Assembly: GCA_963704835.1 (NCBI GenBank)
Contig: CAVPHW010000005.1
Location: 124,001-188,000 of the forward strand
Source of the DNA: GCA-2746605 sp963704835
GTDB taxonomy: Bacteria; Bacteroidota; Ignavibacteria; Ignavibacteriales; Melioribacteraceae
Direction: 5' to 3'
DNA length: 64,000 bases
This document shows, in pieces, positions 42,404 to 52,539 of the stretch (the stretch's first letter is position 1; every line of letters starts with the position of its first letter). Both the position numbers and the translations under genes were made by a program. The notes under the pieces were generated by a model, which worked only from the letters and a program-made list of their open reading frames with translations, was not told where the DNA came from and made no database searches.

Positions 42404-43446
42404 AATTTATTAGAATTGTTTTATCTCCACTTACTTTTCTATATAAATTTATTATTAATCTAAGAAATACTCTTTTTGATAAAAATATCTTCCGTCAAAC
42501 AAAGGTAAATGCTAATGTTATTTCGGTTGGCAATTTAACAATGGGCGGTTCTGGTAAAACTCCGTTTGTTATTATGTTAACTAAGTATTTTAAGAGTAAA
42601 AATTATAAAGTCGGGGTTCTAAGCAGAGGTTATGGAAGAAAGAGTAAGGGATACAAATTAGTTTCAAGAGGAGAAAAGCCGTTAATTGATGTTGATAAGT
42701 CTGGAGATGAAATTAATTTAGTCTCTATTGAATGCCAGGTACCAGCTGCGGTTGCTGAAAAAAGAGTTGCTGGAGCACAAAAATTTTTAATTGATGTCGA
42801 GCTAGATACTTTAGTACTTGATGATGCATTTCAACATAGATGGATTGCTCGAGATTTGGATCTTCTTATTATTGATCAGAAATTTTTAAGTAATGTAAAT
42901 ATTATTGATCAGAATTTACTACCGTTAGGATCTATGAGAGAGTCATTTGATTCAATGGAAAGAGCTGATATTGTAGTTATAAATAGAAAATTTTCACCAA
43001 AAATAACAATACCCTCAAAACTTAAGCACCATTTTGTTAATAAAAAGGTGTTTTACTGTAATTATAAAGTTGAAGGTATTTATGATGTTAAGGATAATAA
43101 AAAATATAGCATTAAAGAGTTTGAAAACCAGCACAGTTTAGTTGTTTGTGGAATAGCAAGGCCATTTTCTTTTTTAAGGATATTAGAAGAAAATAGCATT
43201 AATATAAAGGATAAAATAATTTTTAATGACCATAAAAATTATTCATTAAAAGAGATTAAAGAAATAAGAAAAGAATTTTATAGCACCAATTCTTTTTCTG
43301 TTTTAACTACACAAAAAGATGCTGTGAAACTTATGAAGTTTAGCAAAGAATTAGATGACATAGATATTTATTTTCTTAAAATTGAAGTTGTTATGGAAAA
43401 TGAAAAAGAATTTTTTAAATCAGTTGATGATAAAATTATAAACTAA
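42397..43446 (+). CDS. lpxK: Tetraacyldisaccharide 4'-kinase
   Basis: Phosphorylates the 4' position of the lipid A precursor, at the inner membrane. The N-terminal helix and GNLTMGGSGKTPFV (P-loop, about residue 45) are followed by SRGYGRKSKGY, GDE and DDAFQHR. The start is TTG at 42397, overlapping the previous gene. 349 residues. Downstream ppdK is separated by 37 bp. Confidence 0.94.
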   Translation: MLKFIRIVLSPLTFLYKFIINLRNTLFDKNIFRQTKVNANVISVGNLTMGGSGKTPFVIMLTKYFKSKNYKVGVLSRGYGRKSKGYKLVSRGEKPLIDVDKSGDEINLVSIECQVPAAVAEKRVAGAQKFLIDVELDTLVLDDAFQHRWIARDLDLLIIDQKFLSNVNIIDQNLLPLGSMRESFDSMERADIVVINRKFSPKITIPSKLKHHFVNKKVFYCNYKVEGIYDVKDNKKYSIKEFENQHSLVVCGIARPFSFLRILEENSINIKDKIIFNDHKNYSLKEIKEIRKEFYSTNSFSVLTTQKDAVKLMKFSKELDDIDIYFLKIEVVMENEKEFFKSVDDKIIN

Positions 43447-43483
43447 ATAATCAAACATTAATAATCTTTCTAAGGAAAAAATA

Positions 43484-46210
43484 ATGGAAAAAAGTAAAAA
43501 CACAAAGTACGTATATTTTTTTGGTGGCAAAAAAGCCGAAGGAAAAGCAGAAATGAAAAGCCTGCTCGGAGGTAAAGGCGCAAACCTATCCGAAATGGTG
43601 AATATCGGGTTACCAGTTCCAGCTGGTTTTACAATCACAACCGAAGTTTGTACAGCTTACTATGATAATAAAAGAAAATATCCAAAAGAATTAGAAAAAC
43701 AAGTTCTTGATTCTATTGCAAAAATTGAAAAAGAAATGGGTGCTAAATTTGGAGATAAAAAAAATCCTCTTTTACTTTCTATAAGAAGCGGTGCAAGAGC
43801 TTCTATGCCCGGTATGATGGATACAATTCTTAATTTGGGATTGAATGACCAAACAGTTGAAGGATTAATCAAGAGTACAAACAATCCAAGATTTGCTTAT
43901 GATTCTTATAGAAGATTTGTACAAATGTATGGAGATGTGGTTCTTGGATTGCAGCCTGAAGGCAAGCATGATCTTGATCCATTTGAAGTAATTCTTGATA
44001 AAAAGAAAAAGCAGCATAAAATTGTTAAGGATACCGAATTAACTGCAGAACACTTAAAAGAAATAGTTGCTGAATATAAAAAAGAAATTAAAAAACAAAC
44101 CGGACACGATTTCCCAAGTGATCCAAAAGTACAACTTTGGGGAGCAATTGGAGCAGTTTTTAACTCATGGATGAACGAAAGAGCTCATGTCTATAGAAAA
44201 ATGAACAATATTCCAGCAAGTTGGGGTACTGCCGTAAATGTTCAATCAATGGTATTCGGAAATATGGGTGAAGATTCTGGAACCGGTGTTGCTTTTACTA
44301 GAGATCCTGCTTCAGGTAAAAATGTGTTTTATGGTGAATACTTATTCAATGCTCAAGGAGAAGATGTTGTAGCTGGTACAAGAACTCCGCACGAAATAGT
44401 TGAATTAAAGAAAGACAATCCTAAAATTTATAAAGAATTAGATGACATCAGAAAAAAACTTGAAAAACATTACAAAGACATGATGGATGTTGAATTTACA
44501 ATTCAACAAGGTAAATTATGGATGCTTCAAGCAAGAGTTGGAAAAAGAACAGGATTTGCGGCCATTCAGATTGCAGTTGATATGGTAAGAGAAAAATTGA
44601 TTTCTAAAGAAGATGCTATTCTCAGAATTGATCCTGAACAATTAAATCAATTATTAAGACCAATCTTTGATACTGAACAAAAAGCCAAAGCCATTAGTAC
44701 TGGAAAACTTCTTGCCAAAGGATTAAATGCTGGACCAGGTGCTGCTTCCGGTAAAGTTGCTTTCTCAGCACAAGATGCTGAAATAATGGCAAGCAAAGGT
44801 GATAAAGTAATTCTAGTAAGAATAGAAACATCTCCTGAAGATATTAAAGGAATGGATGCAAGTGAAGGAATCTTAACAGCTAAGGGTGGTATGACTTCTC
44901 ATGCAGCTTTGGTTGCCAGACAAATGGGTAAAGTGTGTGTGGCTGGTTGTGGAGCTCTAGAAATAGATTACAAAAAAGGAACGATGAAATCTTCAGGTTC
45001 AAGTATTGTTGTTAAAGAAGGTGAATACATTTCTATTGATGGTTCTACTGGTGAAGTTATTCATGGTGAAATTCAAACTAAACCTTCTGAAGTAGTTCAA
45101 GTTCTTATCACAAAAGAATTGGATCCTAAGAAATCTCAAGTATATCAAACTTATAAAGACTTGATGACTTGGGCTGACAAATATAGAACTCTTGGAATTA
45201 GAACAAATGCTGATCAACCAGATCAATCCGAAAATGCAATCGCTTTTGGTGCTGAAGGTATTGGGTTATGTAGAACAGAGCATATGTTTTTTGGTGGTGA
45301 TAGAATTCTTGCAGTAAGAGAAATGATTCTTTCTGATAATGAAGAAGGAAGAAGAAAAGCTCTTGCCAAATTGTTACCTCAGCAAAGAAAGGATTTTTCA
45401 GAAATATTTGAGGTCATGAAAGGTCGTCCGGTTACAATTAGAACATTAGATCCGCCTTTGCATGAATTTTTACCTCATTCAGATAAAGAACAAAAAGAAG
45501 TTGCAAAAGCTCTTAATATTACTGTGAACAAGCTTAAATCAAAAATGGAATCATTGGCTGAATTTAATCCAATGCTTGGATTTAGAGGTTGTAGATTGGG
45601 AATTAGTTATCCTGAAATAACCGAAATGCAAGCTCAAGCAATATTTGAAGCTGCAGTTGAAGTAGCTAAAAAAGGAATTAAAGTTAAACCTGAAATTATG
45701 ATTCCGTTAGTTGGACATGTTGAAGAATTAAAAATACAAGAAGAAATTGTAAGAAGAGTTGCGAAAGAAGTATTTAAGGCAAAAGGTAAAAAAGTAGACT
45801 ATTTGGTTGGAACAATGATTGAACTTCCAAGAGCTGCTCTTACCGCTGATGAAATAGCAAAACATGCTGAATTCTTTAGCTTCGGAACCAACGATCTTAC
45901 TCAAACTACTTTTGGTTTATCAAGAGACGATGCTGGTAAATTTTTACCAATATATGTTGAAAGAGAAATACTTGCGAAAGATCCGTTCGAAAGTATAGAT
46001 CAAAGTGGTGTTGGACAATTGGTAGAAATGGGGACAAAAAAAGGCAGAAGTGTTAAACCAAATTTAAAAGTTGGTATTTGCGGTGAGCATGGCGGTGAAC
46101 CTGTATCTGTTGAATTTTTTCACAGAACTGGTTTGGACTATGTAAGCTGTTCGCCATTTAGAGTTCCAATTGCTCGACTAGCTGCTGCTAGAGCTGCTTT
46201 AAGAAAATAA
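43484..46210 (+). CDS. ppdK: Pyruvate, phosphate dikinase
   Basis: Interconverts pyruvate, ATP and Pi with PEP, AMP and PPi. The 908 residues are typical. The N-terminal nucleotide domain begins GGKGANLSEM (about 28). The swivelling His domain has GGMTSHAALVARQMGKVCVAG (about 466-486). The PEP domain ends with GICGEHGGEPVSVEFF (about 864-879). Good AAGGA site. PPi it consumes or produces links it to the pyrophosphatase elsewhere in this window. Confidence 0.96.
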   Translation: MEKSKNTKYVYFFGGKKAEGKAEMKSLLGGKGANLSEMVNIGLPVPAGFTITTEVCTAYYDNKRKYPKELEKQVLDSIAKIEKEMGAKFGDKKNPLLLSIRSGARASMPGMMDTILNLGLNDQTVEGLIKSTNNPRFAYDSYRRFVQMYGDVVLGLQPEGKHDLDPFEVILDKKKKQHKIVKDTELTAEHLKEIVAEYKKEIKKQTGHDFPSDPKVQLWGAIGAVFNSWMNERAHVYRKMNNIPASWGTAVNVQSMVFGNMGEDSGTGVAFTRDPASGKNVFYGEYLFNAQGEDVVAGTRTPHEIVELKKDNPKIYKELDDIRKKLEKHYKDMMDVEFTIQQGKLWMLQARVGKRTGFAAIQIAVDMVREKLISKEDAILRIDPEQLNQLLRPIFDTEQKAKAISTGKLLAKGLNAGPGAASGKVAFSAQDAEIMASKGDKVILVRIETSPEDIKGMDASEGILTAKGGMTSHAALVARQMGKVCVAGCGALEIDYKKGTMKSSGSSIVVKEGEYISIDGSTGEVIHGEIQTKPSEVVQVLITKELDPKKSQVYQTYKDLMTWADKYRTLGIRTNADQPDQSENAIAFGAEGIGLCRTEHMFFGGDRILAVREMILSDNEEGRRKALAKLLPQQRKDFSEIFEVMKGRPVTIRTLDPPLHEFLPHSDKEQKEVAKALNITVNKLKSKMESLAEFNPMLGFRGCRLGISYPEITEMQAQAIFEAAVEVAKKGIKVKPEIMIPLVGHVEELKIQEEIVRRVAKEVFKAKGKKVDYLVGTMIELPRAALTADEIAKHAEFFSFGTNDLTQTTFGLSRDDAGKFLPIYVEREILAKDPFESIDQSGVGQLVEMGTKKGRSVKPNLKVGICGEHGGEPVSVEFFHRTGLDYVSCSPFRVPIARLAAARAALRK

Positions 46211-46233
46211 ATATGTGAGTTATGCTAATTCTA

Positions 46234-46263
46234 AAACCAAGCTTAGTAAAATAAGCTTGGTTT
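46234..46263 (+). terminator. Hairpin after ppdK
   Basis: A 12-bp perfect stem (AAACCAAGCTTA / TAAGCTTGGTTT) with a 6-base loop, followed by only a short T-rich tail (ATTAATATT). Probably a terminator, weaker than the others. Confidence 0.6.
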
Positions 46264-46363
46264 ATTAATATTGGAGATTTTCTAAATCAACTGAACAGTG
46301 TGTAAGTTTTTTCAGTATAGATTTAAAATATTTACCAATAGTATTTTGATAATAGGAGAATAA

Positions 46364-47401
46364 ATGAAATTATCAGATTTTAAATATGTATTACCAAAAA
46401 CTGCGATTGCTAAATATCCGGCGAAAAAAAGAGATGAATCAAAGTTGATGGTATTTCAAAGAGAAACTACAAATGTTGAGCATAAAAAATTTAAAGACGT
46501 TGCAGACTATATGTCTAAAGGTGATGTGCTAGTTGTAAACGAAACAAAAGTTATGCAAGCTCGATTGTTTGGACATAAAGAAAGAACAAATGCAAAAATT
46601 GAAGTTTTTGTATTGAGAGAGTTAAATAGAGAAGAAAAAATTTGGGATGTAATTGTTGATCCTGCAAGAAAAGTACGAATCGGTAACAGAATTTATTTTA
46701 ATGACAAATTGTGGTGTGAAGTAATTGATAACACTACTTCAAGAGGAAGAACTGTTAGAATAAATTATGATGGCGATGATATTTATAAGGCAATTGAAAA
46801 AATTGGTCAAACTCCACTACCACCTTATATTAAAAGAAATTCTGAGAAATCTGATAGAGACGATTATCAAACATTATTTGCAAAAACTGACGGATCAGTT
46901 GCAGCTCCAACGGCTGGATTACATTTTACACCTGAATTAATCAAAAAAATAAAGAAAAAGGGTGTTAAAATTGTGCCTGTTACTCTTCATATTGGATTAG
47001 GAACTTTTAGACCGGTTGAAGTTGAAGATCTGACCAAACATAAAATGGATTCAGAATTTTTCGAAATTACAGAAGAAACTGCCAATGTTGTAAATACTGC
47101 TCTTACTGCCAAGAAGAATATTTTTGTCGTTGGAACAAGCACAACAAGAGCATTAGAGAGTAGCGTAACTGCAGAAGGATTTGTAAAGCCAAATTATGGT
47201 TGGACTGATAAATTTATTTTTCCAGCTTATGAGTTTAAAATAACTAAAAAACTTATTACTAATTTTCACCAACCTGAATCTACCTTACTAATGCTTACCG
47301 CTGCTTTTGGTGGTTATGATGAAGTGATGAAAAATTACAAAAAAGCTTTAAAGGAAAAGTATAGATTTTTGAGTTATGGTGATGCAATGCTAATTTTATA
47401 A
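46364..47401 (+). CDS. queA: S-adenosylmethionine:tRNA ribosyltransferase-isomerase
   Basis: Makes epoxyqueuosine in tRNA by transferring the ribosyl part of SAM to preQ1. The N-terminus (KLSDFKYVLPKTAIAKYPAKKRDES) and later AAPTAGLHFTPELI, LHIGLGTFRPV and NFHQPESTLLM motifs are conserved. 345 residues; TAGGAG site upstream. It begins a run with ispD (1-bp gap), plsY and gpsA. Confidence 0.95.
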   Translation: MKLSDFKYVLPKTAIAKYPAKKRDESKLMVFQRETTNVEHKKFKDVADYMSKGDVLVVNETKVMQARLFGHKERTNAKIEVFVLRELNREEKIWDVIVDPARKVRIGNRIYFNDKLWCEVIDNTTSRGRTVRINYDGDDIYKAIEKIGQTPLPPYIKRNSEKSDRDDYQTLFAKTDGSVAAPTAGLHFTPELIKKIKKKGVKIVPVTLHIGLGTFRPVEVEDLTKHKMDSEFFEITEETANVVNTALTAKKNIFVVGTSTTRALESSVTAEGFVKPNYGWTDKFIFPAYEFKITKKLITNFHQPESTLLMLTAAFGGYDEVMKNYKKALKEKYRFLSYGDAMLIL

Positions 47402-47402
47402 T

Positions 47403-48122
47403 ATGAGCAATATTGCAATAATTCCATCTGCTGGTTCTGGTTCTAGATTTAATTCCCCAATACCTAAACAATTTGTTAAAGTATTGGGGAAAGAACTAAT
47501 TGTATATACACTCCAAGTATTTCAAGATTGTTCTGAGATTGACGAAATTATTATACCTACCAGTGAAAAGTACATTAGTTTATTGACCTCGCTAAAAGCT
47601 AAATATAAATTTGACAAGATTTCCAAAATAATCTTGGGCGGGAAAGAGAGACAAGATAGTGTTTATAATGGAATAATCTCAAAAAAAATGGAAGATCGTG
47701 ATTTAATTATTGTTCATGATGCTGCAAGGCCTCTTCTTTCTGAAACTCTATTACAAACCGCTATAAAAGAAGCATATAAATCCGATAATATAGTTGTGGC
47801 AATAAAGGCTAGAGACACTTTAATTAAAGGAAAAGATTTGGTTGAAAATTATTTAGATAGAGATCAAATCTATTATGCACAAACCCCACAAATTTTTAGA
47901 TATTCAACCTTATTAGATTCTTATAATATTGCAAAGAAAACAAATTTCAAATCAACTGATGAATCGATGTTAGTTAAAAATGCAGGTTATAATGTAAAAA
48001 TAGTTGAAGGTGAATTTTTAAACTTTAAGGTAACAGAGAAAAACGATCTCCAATTTTTGGAATCAATTTTAAAAAAAAAAGCTATGATTTTTAATATTGA
48101 ATATGTTTCAATAATTCAATAA
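47403..48122 (+). CDS. ispD: 2-C-methyl-D-erythritol 4-phosphate cytidylyltransferase
   Basis: MEP pathway step that makes CDP-ME for isoprenoids. The nucleotidyltransferase loop IIPSAGSGSRFNSPIPKQFV (about residue 6), HDAARPLLS (about 108), TQTPQ-like AQTPQIFRY (about 160) and TDESMLV motifs are present. 239 residues; the last 20 are a short basic tail beyond the usual end. Confidence 0.93.
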   Translation: MSNIAIIPSAGSGSRFNSPIPKQFVKVLGKELIVYTLQVFQDCSEIDEIIIPTSEKYISLLTSLKAKYKFDKISKIILGGKERQDSVYNGIISKKMEDRDLIIVHDAARPLLSETLLQTAIKEAYKSDNIVVAIKARDTLIKGKDLVENYLDRDQIYYAQTPQIFRYSTLLDSYNIAKKTNFKSTDESMLVKNAGYNVKIVEGEFLNFKVTEKNDLQFLESILKKKAMIFNIEYVSIIQ

Positions 48123-48146
48123 CTTTAGTAGATTATTGAGGGAAAT

Positions 48147-48812
48147 ATGCCAAATCTTCTATTTATAATAATTCTATCTTACATCGTTGGATCAATTCCA
48201 ATCAGCATAATTTTAACAAAAATTATAAAAGGTGTGGATATCCGTAATTTCGGTAGCGGTAACGCTGGCGGAACCAATGTCTCAAGAGTTTTGGGGAAAA
48301 AATTTGGTGTTTTAACAATTCTCCTAGATGCAATGAAAGGGGTTATTGCAGTTATTTTTATTGCTCGTTTATATTATGGTAATTTCCCATTCCCAAACAC
48401 AACCCCATTTGATGATTTTACTTTAGTTCAAATTATTGCAGGACTTTCTGCTGTTATTGGTCACATCTGGACCATCTTTGCTGGTTTTAAGGGTGGCAAA
48501 GGAATTGCCACTGGCCTTGGTGTTTTAGTCTCTATTGTTACCTTAGATATGATTATGGCATTAGGTGTCTTCTTTCTTGTAGTTTACTTTTCAAAATATA
48601 TCTCACTTGCATCTATTTCTGCTGCAGTTTCAGTTCCAATCATTATGGTAATTAGAGAAAATGTATTTGGAGTTGATATTCCAAGCTATCATAATATTTT
48701 ACCATTTATTATTGCATTAGCTTTGCTTGTTATTTATACCCATAGAGCCAATGTTGATCGGTTACTTAAAGGTGTAGAAAATAAAATTTCACTTTCTAAA
48801 AAAAAGAAATAA
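48147..48812 (+). CDS. plsY: Acyl-phosphate:glycerol-3-phosphate acyltransferase
   Basis: Inner-membrane enzyme that makes lysophosphatidate from acyl phosphate. The family segments GSGNAGGTNVSRVLG (about residue 35) and GHIWTIFAGFKGGKGIATGLG (about 106-126) are clear, with five hydrophobic helices. The gene sits just before gpsA, which makes its substrate, a common pairing. Confidence 0.94.
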   Translation: MPNLLFIIILSYIVGSIPISIILTKIIKGVDIRNFGSGNAGGTNVSRVLGKKFGVLTILLDAMKGVIAVIFIARLYYGNFPFPNTTPFDDFTLVQIIAGLSAVIGHIWTIFAGFKGGKGIATGLGVLVSIVTLDMIMALGVFFLVVYFSKYISLASISAAVSVPIIMVIRENVFGVDIPSYHNILPFIIALALLVIYTHRANVDRLLKGVENKISLSKKKK

Positions 48813-48818
48813 AAATCA

Positions 48819-49817
48819 ATGCGGATTTCAGTATTAGGTGCTGGTAGCTGGGGAACAGCTCTTGCCATATTACTTCATTCAAATGGACATGATGTTACAC
48901 TATGGGAGTATAAACGCAGTTTTGCAAAATCCATACTTAAAACTAGAGAGAACAAAGTATATCTGCCTAAAATTAAAATTCCAAAAGAAATTTTAATTAC
49001 CAATTCGCTAAAAGAAGCTTGTCTTCATCAACATTTAATTGTTTTAGCAATCCCTACCCAATTTATTAGAAGTGTTTTAAAAAATATAAAGAACTATGAT
49101 TTTGGTGATACTACTTTTGTAAGTGTTGCCAAAGGAATTGAAATTGGAACGCTTTATACTGTCTCTCAAATAATTCGTGATGAAATTCCAGAAATAGAAG
49201 CTAAAAATATTGGTGTTCTCTCCGGCCCAAGTCATGCAGAAGAAGTTGCAAAAAAAATGCCTACAGCCGTTGTTGCCGCCTCTTCTGATAAGAACACTGC
49301 TAAACAAATTCAAACTGCATTTAGTACTTCCTTCTTTAGAGTTTACTACTCAACTGATATTATTGGAGTTGAATTGGGAGGTGCTCTTAAAAATGTAATT
49401 GCTATCGGTGCTGGTATGACTGACGGAGCTAAGTTTGGTGATAATACGAAAGCTGCAATTATGACAAGAGGAATTGCCGAAATTTCTAGAATTGGTGTAG
49501 AAATGGGAGCAAGACCTGAAACTTTTTCCGGACTTTCTGGTGTTGGCGATTTGATTGTTACTTGCATGAGTAAACATAGTCGTAATAGATACGTTGGCGA
49601 ACAAGTTGGTTCTGGTAAAAAATTAAAAGCAGTATTAAAATCAATGCAGATGGTAGCCGAAGGTGTTGCCACATGTCAATCAACTTTTGAATTAGCAAGG
49701 AAACATGATGTAGATACTCCAATTGTTGATATGGTTTATAACATTTTGTTTTTAGATAAAGATCCTGAAAAAGGAACTTATGATCTAATGGCAAGAGAAA
49801 TGAAATCCGAAAATTAA
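48819..49817 (+). CDS. gpsA: Glycerol-3-phosphate dehydrogenase [NAD(P)+]
   Basis: Makes glycerol 3-phosphate for phospholipid synthesis. Rossmann motif LGAGSWGTALAILL (about residue 5), SVAKGIEIGT, GPSHAEEVAKKMPTAVVA and catalytic Lys in GALKNVIAIGAGMTDG are present. The 332-residue length fits. It is 6 bp after plsY. Confidence 0.95.
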   Translation: MRISVLGAGSWGTALAILLHSNGHDVTLWEYKRSFAKSILKTRENKVYLPKIKIPKEILITNSLKEACLHQHLIVLAIPTQFIRSVLKNIKNYDFGDTTFVSVAKGIEIGTLYTVSQIIRDEIPEIEAKNIGVLSGPSHAEEVAKKMPTAVVAASSDKNTAKQIQTAFSTSFFRVYYSTDIIGVELGGALKNVIAIGAGMTDGAKFGDNTKAAIMTRGIAEISRIGVEMGARPETFSGLSGVGDLIVTCMSKHSRNRYVGEQVGSGKKLKAVLKSMQMVAEGVATCQSTFELARKHDVDTPIVDMVYNILFLDKDPEKGTYDLMAREMKSEN

Positions 49818-49861
49818 TTTAATTGTTCATTTAATAAAATTTTCCTCCCATTTTTTATAAT

Positions 49862-52042
49862 ATGCAATCCAAATCTATTTCAGATTCTATCCAATTTTTA
49901 AGCGGTGTTGGACCTAAAAGGGCAGAATCATTTAATCAGTTAGGGATAAAAACAATTGAAGACTTATTGTTTTACTTCCCCACTAAGTATTTAGATAGAA
50001 CTAAAATATTAACTGCTGTAAAAGTCTTACAGCATGTAGTAAATGGATATGATGGAGAGGTTACTATTGTTGGTAAAGTAATCGATTCCGAATTTCTAAA
50101 TTATGGAAAGAAACAAATCTTTAAGGTAATTTTTCAGGACAACAGTGGGCTGTTTGAGTGTGTTTGGTTCAGAAGTAATAAATACTTTAAGACTTTATTT
50201 AAGGTTGATGAATACTATGCCATTTCTTCTAAGCCTGTGCTTACTAAATATGGTAATTTACAATTTACACACCCAGACTTTGATAAATTCAGTATTGACG
50301 AGACAAATGATTTTATTAATACCGGGAAAATAATTCCTTTTTATTCTATTCCAAAAGACTTAAAGAGTAAAAATATTGGTGATATTGGACTAAGAAAAAT
50401 TATAAAGCAAGCTTTAACTGAATTCGGTCATTTGATTGTAGAAACACTACCTGAATCAATTGTTAAAAAAAACAATCTACATCCTTTAATTGAGTCTGTT
50501 AAAAACATTCACTTCCCCGAAACTATGGAAAAGTTAGATGAATTAAAAAGAAGATTTAAGTATGAAGAGCTTTTTTACATTGAGATTTTAGTTGCCTTAA
50601 GAAAATATAAATTTATAACAGTCGCCAAAGGAATACATTTTTCTATTCATGTAGATATAATCAAGAAGTTTTTAGATGTGCTGCCATTTACGTTAACTTC
50701 AGATCAGTTAAAAGTCTTAAGTGAAATTAAACATGATATGAATAACCCTAAGCCAATGAATAGGTTACTACAGGGTGACGTTGGAAGTGGGAAAACTATT
50801 GTTGCTGTAATATGTATGTTGATTGCAATAAGCAACGGCTATCAAGCTGCTATTATGGCCCCAACAGAAATTCTCGCAGATCAACATTTTCAAAACATTA
50901 AGCAGCTTCTCTCTGGATTTGATTTCACCATTGAATTGCTAATTGGCGGCACTAAAAAAAACGAAAAGTCTAGAATATTAGAATCAATTAAAGACAATAC
51001 ATGTAATATTGTTATTGGAACACATGCACTTATTGAAGAAACTGTTTGTTTTTCTAATTTGGGCTTAGTTGTAATTGATGAGCAACATCGTTTTGGCGTT
51101 GCACATAGAGGAAAGCTAATTAGAAAAGGTATTACTCCTGATGTTTTAATTATGACTGCTACTCCGATACCAAGAACATTAACAATGACTCTTTACGGTG
51201 ATCTTGATTTATCACTCATTCACGAGCTTCCAAAGAATCGAATTCCAATTAAAACTGTTCTTAGAGGCGAACGTAGTCTACCAGATATTTATAGTTTTAT
51301 AATTGATAAGCACCGAGAAGGTTACCAAACTTTTATTGTTTTCCCGCTCGTAGAAGAATCAGAGAAAATGGATTTGAAAGCGGCAGAAGTATATTTTGAA
51401 GAACTTAAACATTCATATTTGAAAGAATTAAACATTGGTCTTCTACACGGAAGAATGAGCTGGAAAGAAAAAGATGAAACAATGCAGAGATTTAAAAATA
51501 ATGAGTTTGATGTACTAATCTCAACAACAGTTATTGAAGTAGGAATTGACATACCAGACGCAAATATCATTGTCATTAATGATGCGGAAAGATTTGGGCT
51601 TTCACAATTACATCAATTAAGAGGTCGAGTTGGCAGAGGAACTAAACAAGCTTTCTGTATATTAGTAACTAAAAACGAACTCTCTTCCAAATCTAAAACT
51701 TTTAATTTTAATTTTGACTATTTATCAAAATCTCAAATTGAGTTTCATAAATCTAAAATTAGATTAAATGCCATGATTAAATATTCAAGCGGATTTGAAC
51801 TTTCTGAAGTAGACTTAAAATTAAGAGGTCCAGGTGATATATTTGGGAAAATGCAAAGTGGTTTTCCTAATTTAGTTTTTGCAGACTTAACTACAGATCA
51901 AGAAATATTGGTTAGTGCTAAAGAGGATGCATTTAAGATAATTGAAAGAGATCATAACTTAAATTCCACCGATCTCAAAATGATAAAAAGGAAGCTTAAC
52001 AAATATTATTCGGACAATTTAAAATACTCAACTATTGGCTAG
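49862..52042 (+). CDS. recG: ATP-dependent DNA helicase RecG
   Basis: Remodels stalled replication forks and branched DNA. N-terminal wedge/OB region (about 1-230) is followed by helicase motifs: GDVGSGKT (about 304), TEILADQH, DEQHRFGVAHR (about 405), MTATPIPRT, and QLRGRVGRG in the C-terminal RecA domain. 726 residues, slightly longer than the 680-700 usual, mostly at the N-terminus. It ends 5 bp from the convergent thioredoxin-like gene. Confidence 0.94.
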   Translation: MQSKSISDSIQFLSGVGPKRAESFNQLGIKTIEDLLFYFPTKYLDRTKILTAVKVLQHVVNGYDGEVTIVGKVIDSEFLNYGKKQIFKVIFQDNSGLFECVWFRSNKYFKTLFKVDEYYAISSKPVLTKYGNLQFTHPDFDKFSIDETNDFINTGKIIPFYSIPKDLKSKNIGDIGLRKIIKQALTEFGHLIVETLPESIVKKNNLHPLIESVKNIHFPETMEKLDELKRRFKYEELFYIEILVALRKYKFITVAKGIHFSIHVDIIKKFLDVLPFTLTSDQLKVLSEIKHDMNNPKPMNRLLQGDVGSGKTIVAVICMLIAISNGYQAAIMAPTEILADQHFQNIKQLLSGFDFTIELLIGGTKKNEKSRILESIKDNTCNIVIGTHALIEETVCFSNLGLVVIDEQHRFGVAHRGKLIRKGITPDVLIMTATPIPRTLTMTLYGDLDLSLIHELPKNRIPIKTVLRGERSLPDIYSFIIDKHREGYQTFIVFPLVEESEKMDLKAAEVYFEELKHSYLKELNIGLLHGRMSWKEKDETMQRFKNNEFDVLISTTVIEVGIDIPDANIIVINDAERFGLSQLHQLRGRVGRGTKQAFCILVTKNELSSKSKTFNFNFDYLSKSQIEFHKSKIRLNAMIKYSSGFELSEVDLKLRGPGDIFGKMQSGFPNLVFADLTTDQEILVSAKEDAFKIIERDHNLNSTDLKMIKRKLNKYYSDNLKYSTIG

Positions 52043-52047
52043 CCCAG

Positions 52048-52539
52048 TTAGAACATTTCTATCAAATCTATCTCTAAAGATTCATAAGGAGATTCTATAA
52101 TTCTTCCAATCTCTTCATCATTTTCATAAACAATTATTGTGGGGACAAATTCAATATCTAAATCATCAACCTCGTTTGCAATCCCCTTTTTACTTCTATC
52201 AACTCCAATTATCTCAAGCTGGCTTGAAGGAAAGTTAATAGAATCCAATATTTTAATAAATCTAGGAACTTCCCTTTTACTATCGCTACACCATGTACCT
52301 AACACAATTTTTATTTTTTTATCAGAAATTTCTTTCACAAAATTTAAAACTGTATTTGTATCAACTTTATAATTATTATACTCATGATTATACCACCATG
52401 CATAATTGGAGTCTTGAAATACTTCAACTGTGCATGTTCCAACTAAAAGGATTTCTTCTGAGTTCTCATCTTCCATAATTATATATTCTTGTGCTACTAT
52501 TAATGTGCTAAACAAAAATAGGAAAAAGAAAGCTTTCAT
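52048..52539 (-). CDS. Periplasmic thioredoxin-like protein with a CxxS active site
   Basis: A 163-residue secreted protein with a signal peptide (about 1-16). The thioredoxin-like region (about 65-160) has GTWCSDSKREVPRF, so the second Cys of the usual CxxC is Ser, and a cis-Pro region EFVPTII. This makes it a monothiol type, perhaps an isomerase-like or binding protein rather than a dithiol reductase. It directly follows nadK (its start abuts the nadK stop), so co-transcription is likely. Confidence 0.75.
   Translation of the reverse strand: MKAFFFLFLFSTLIVAQEYIIMEDENSEEILLVGTCTVEVFQDSNYAWWYNHEYNNYKVDTNTVLNFVKEISDKKIKIVLGTWCSDSKREVPRFIKILDSINFPSSQLEIIGVDRSKKGIANEVDDLDIEFVPTIIVYENDEEIGRIIESPYESLEIDLIEMF

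Noticed and set aside
49346..49672. Minus-strand open frame of 108 codons inside gpsA
   Set aside because: Overlaps essential conserved GpsA motifs in antisense, no ribosome binding site, and composition of a shadow frame.
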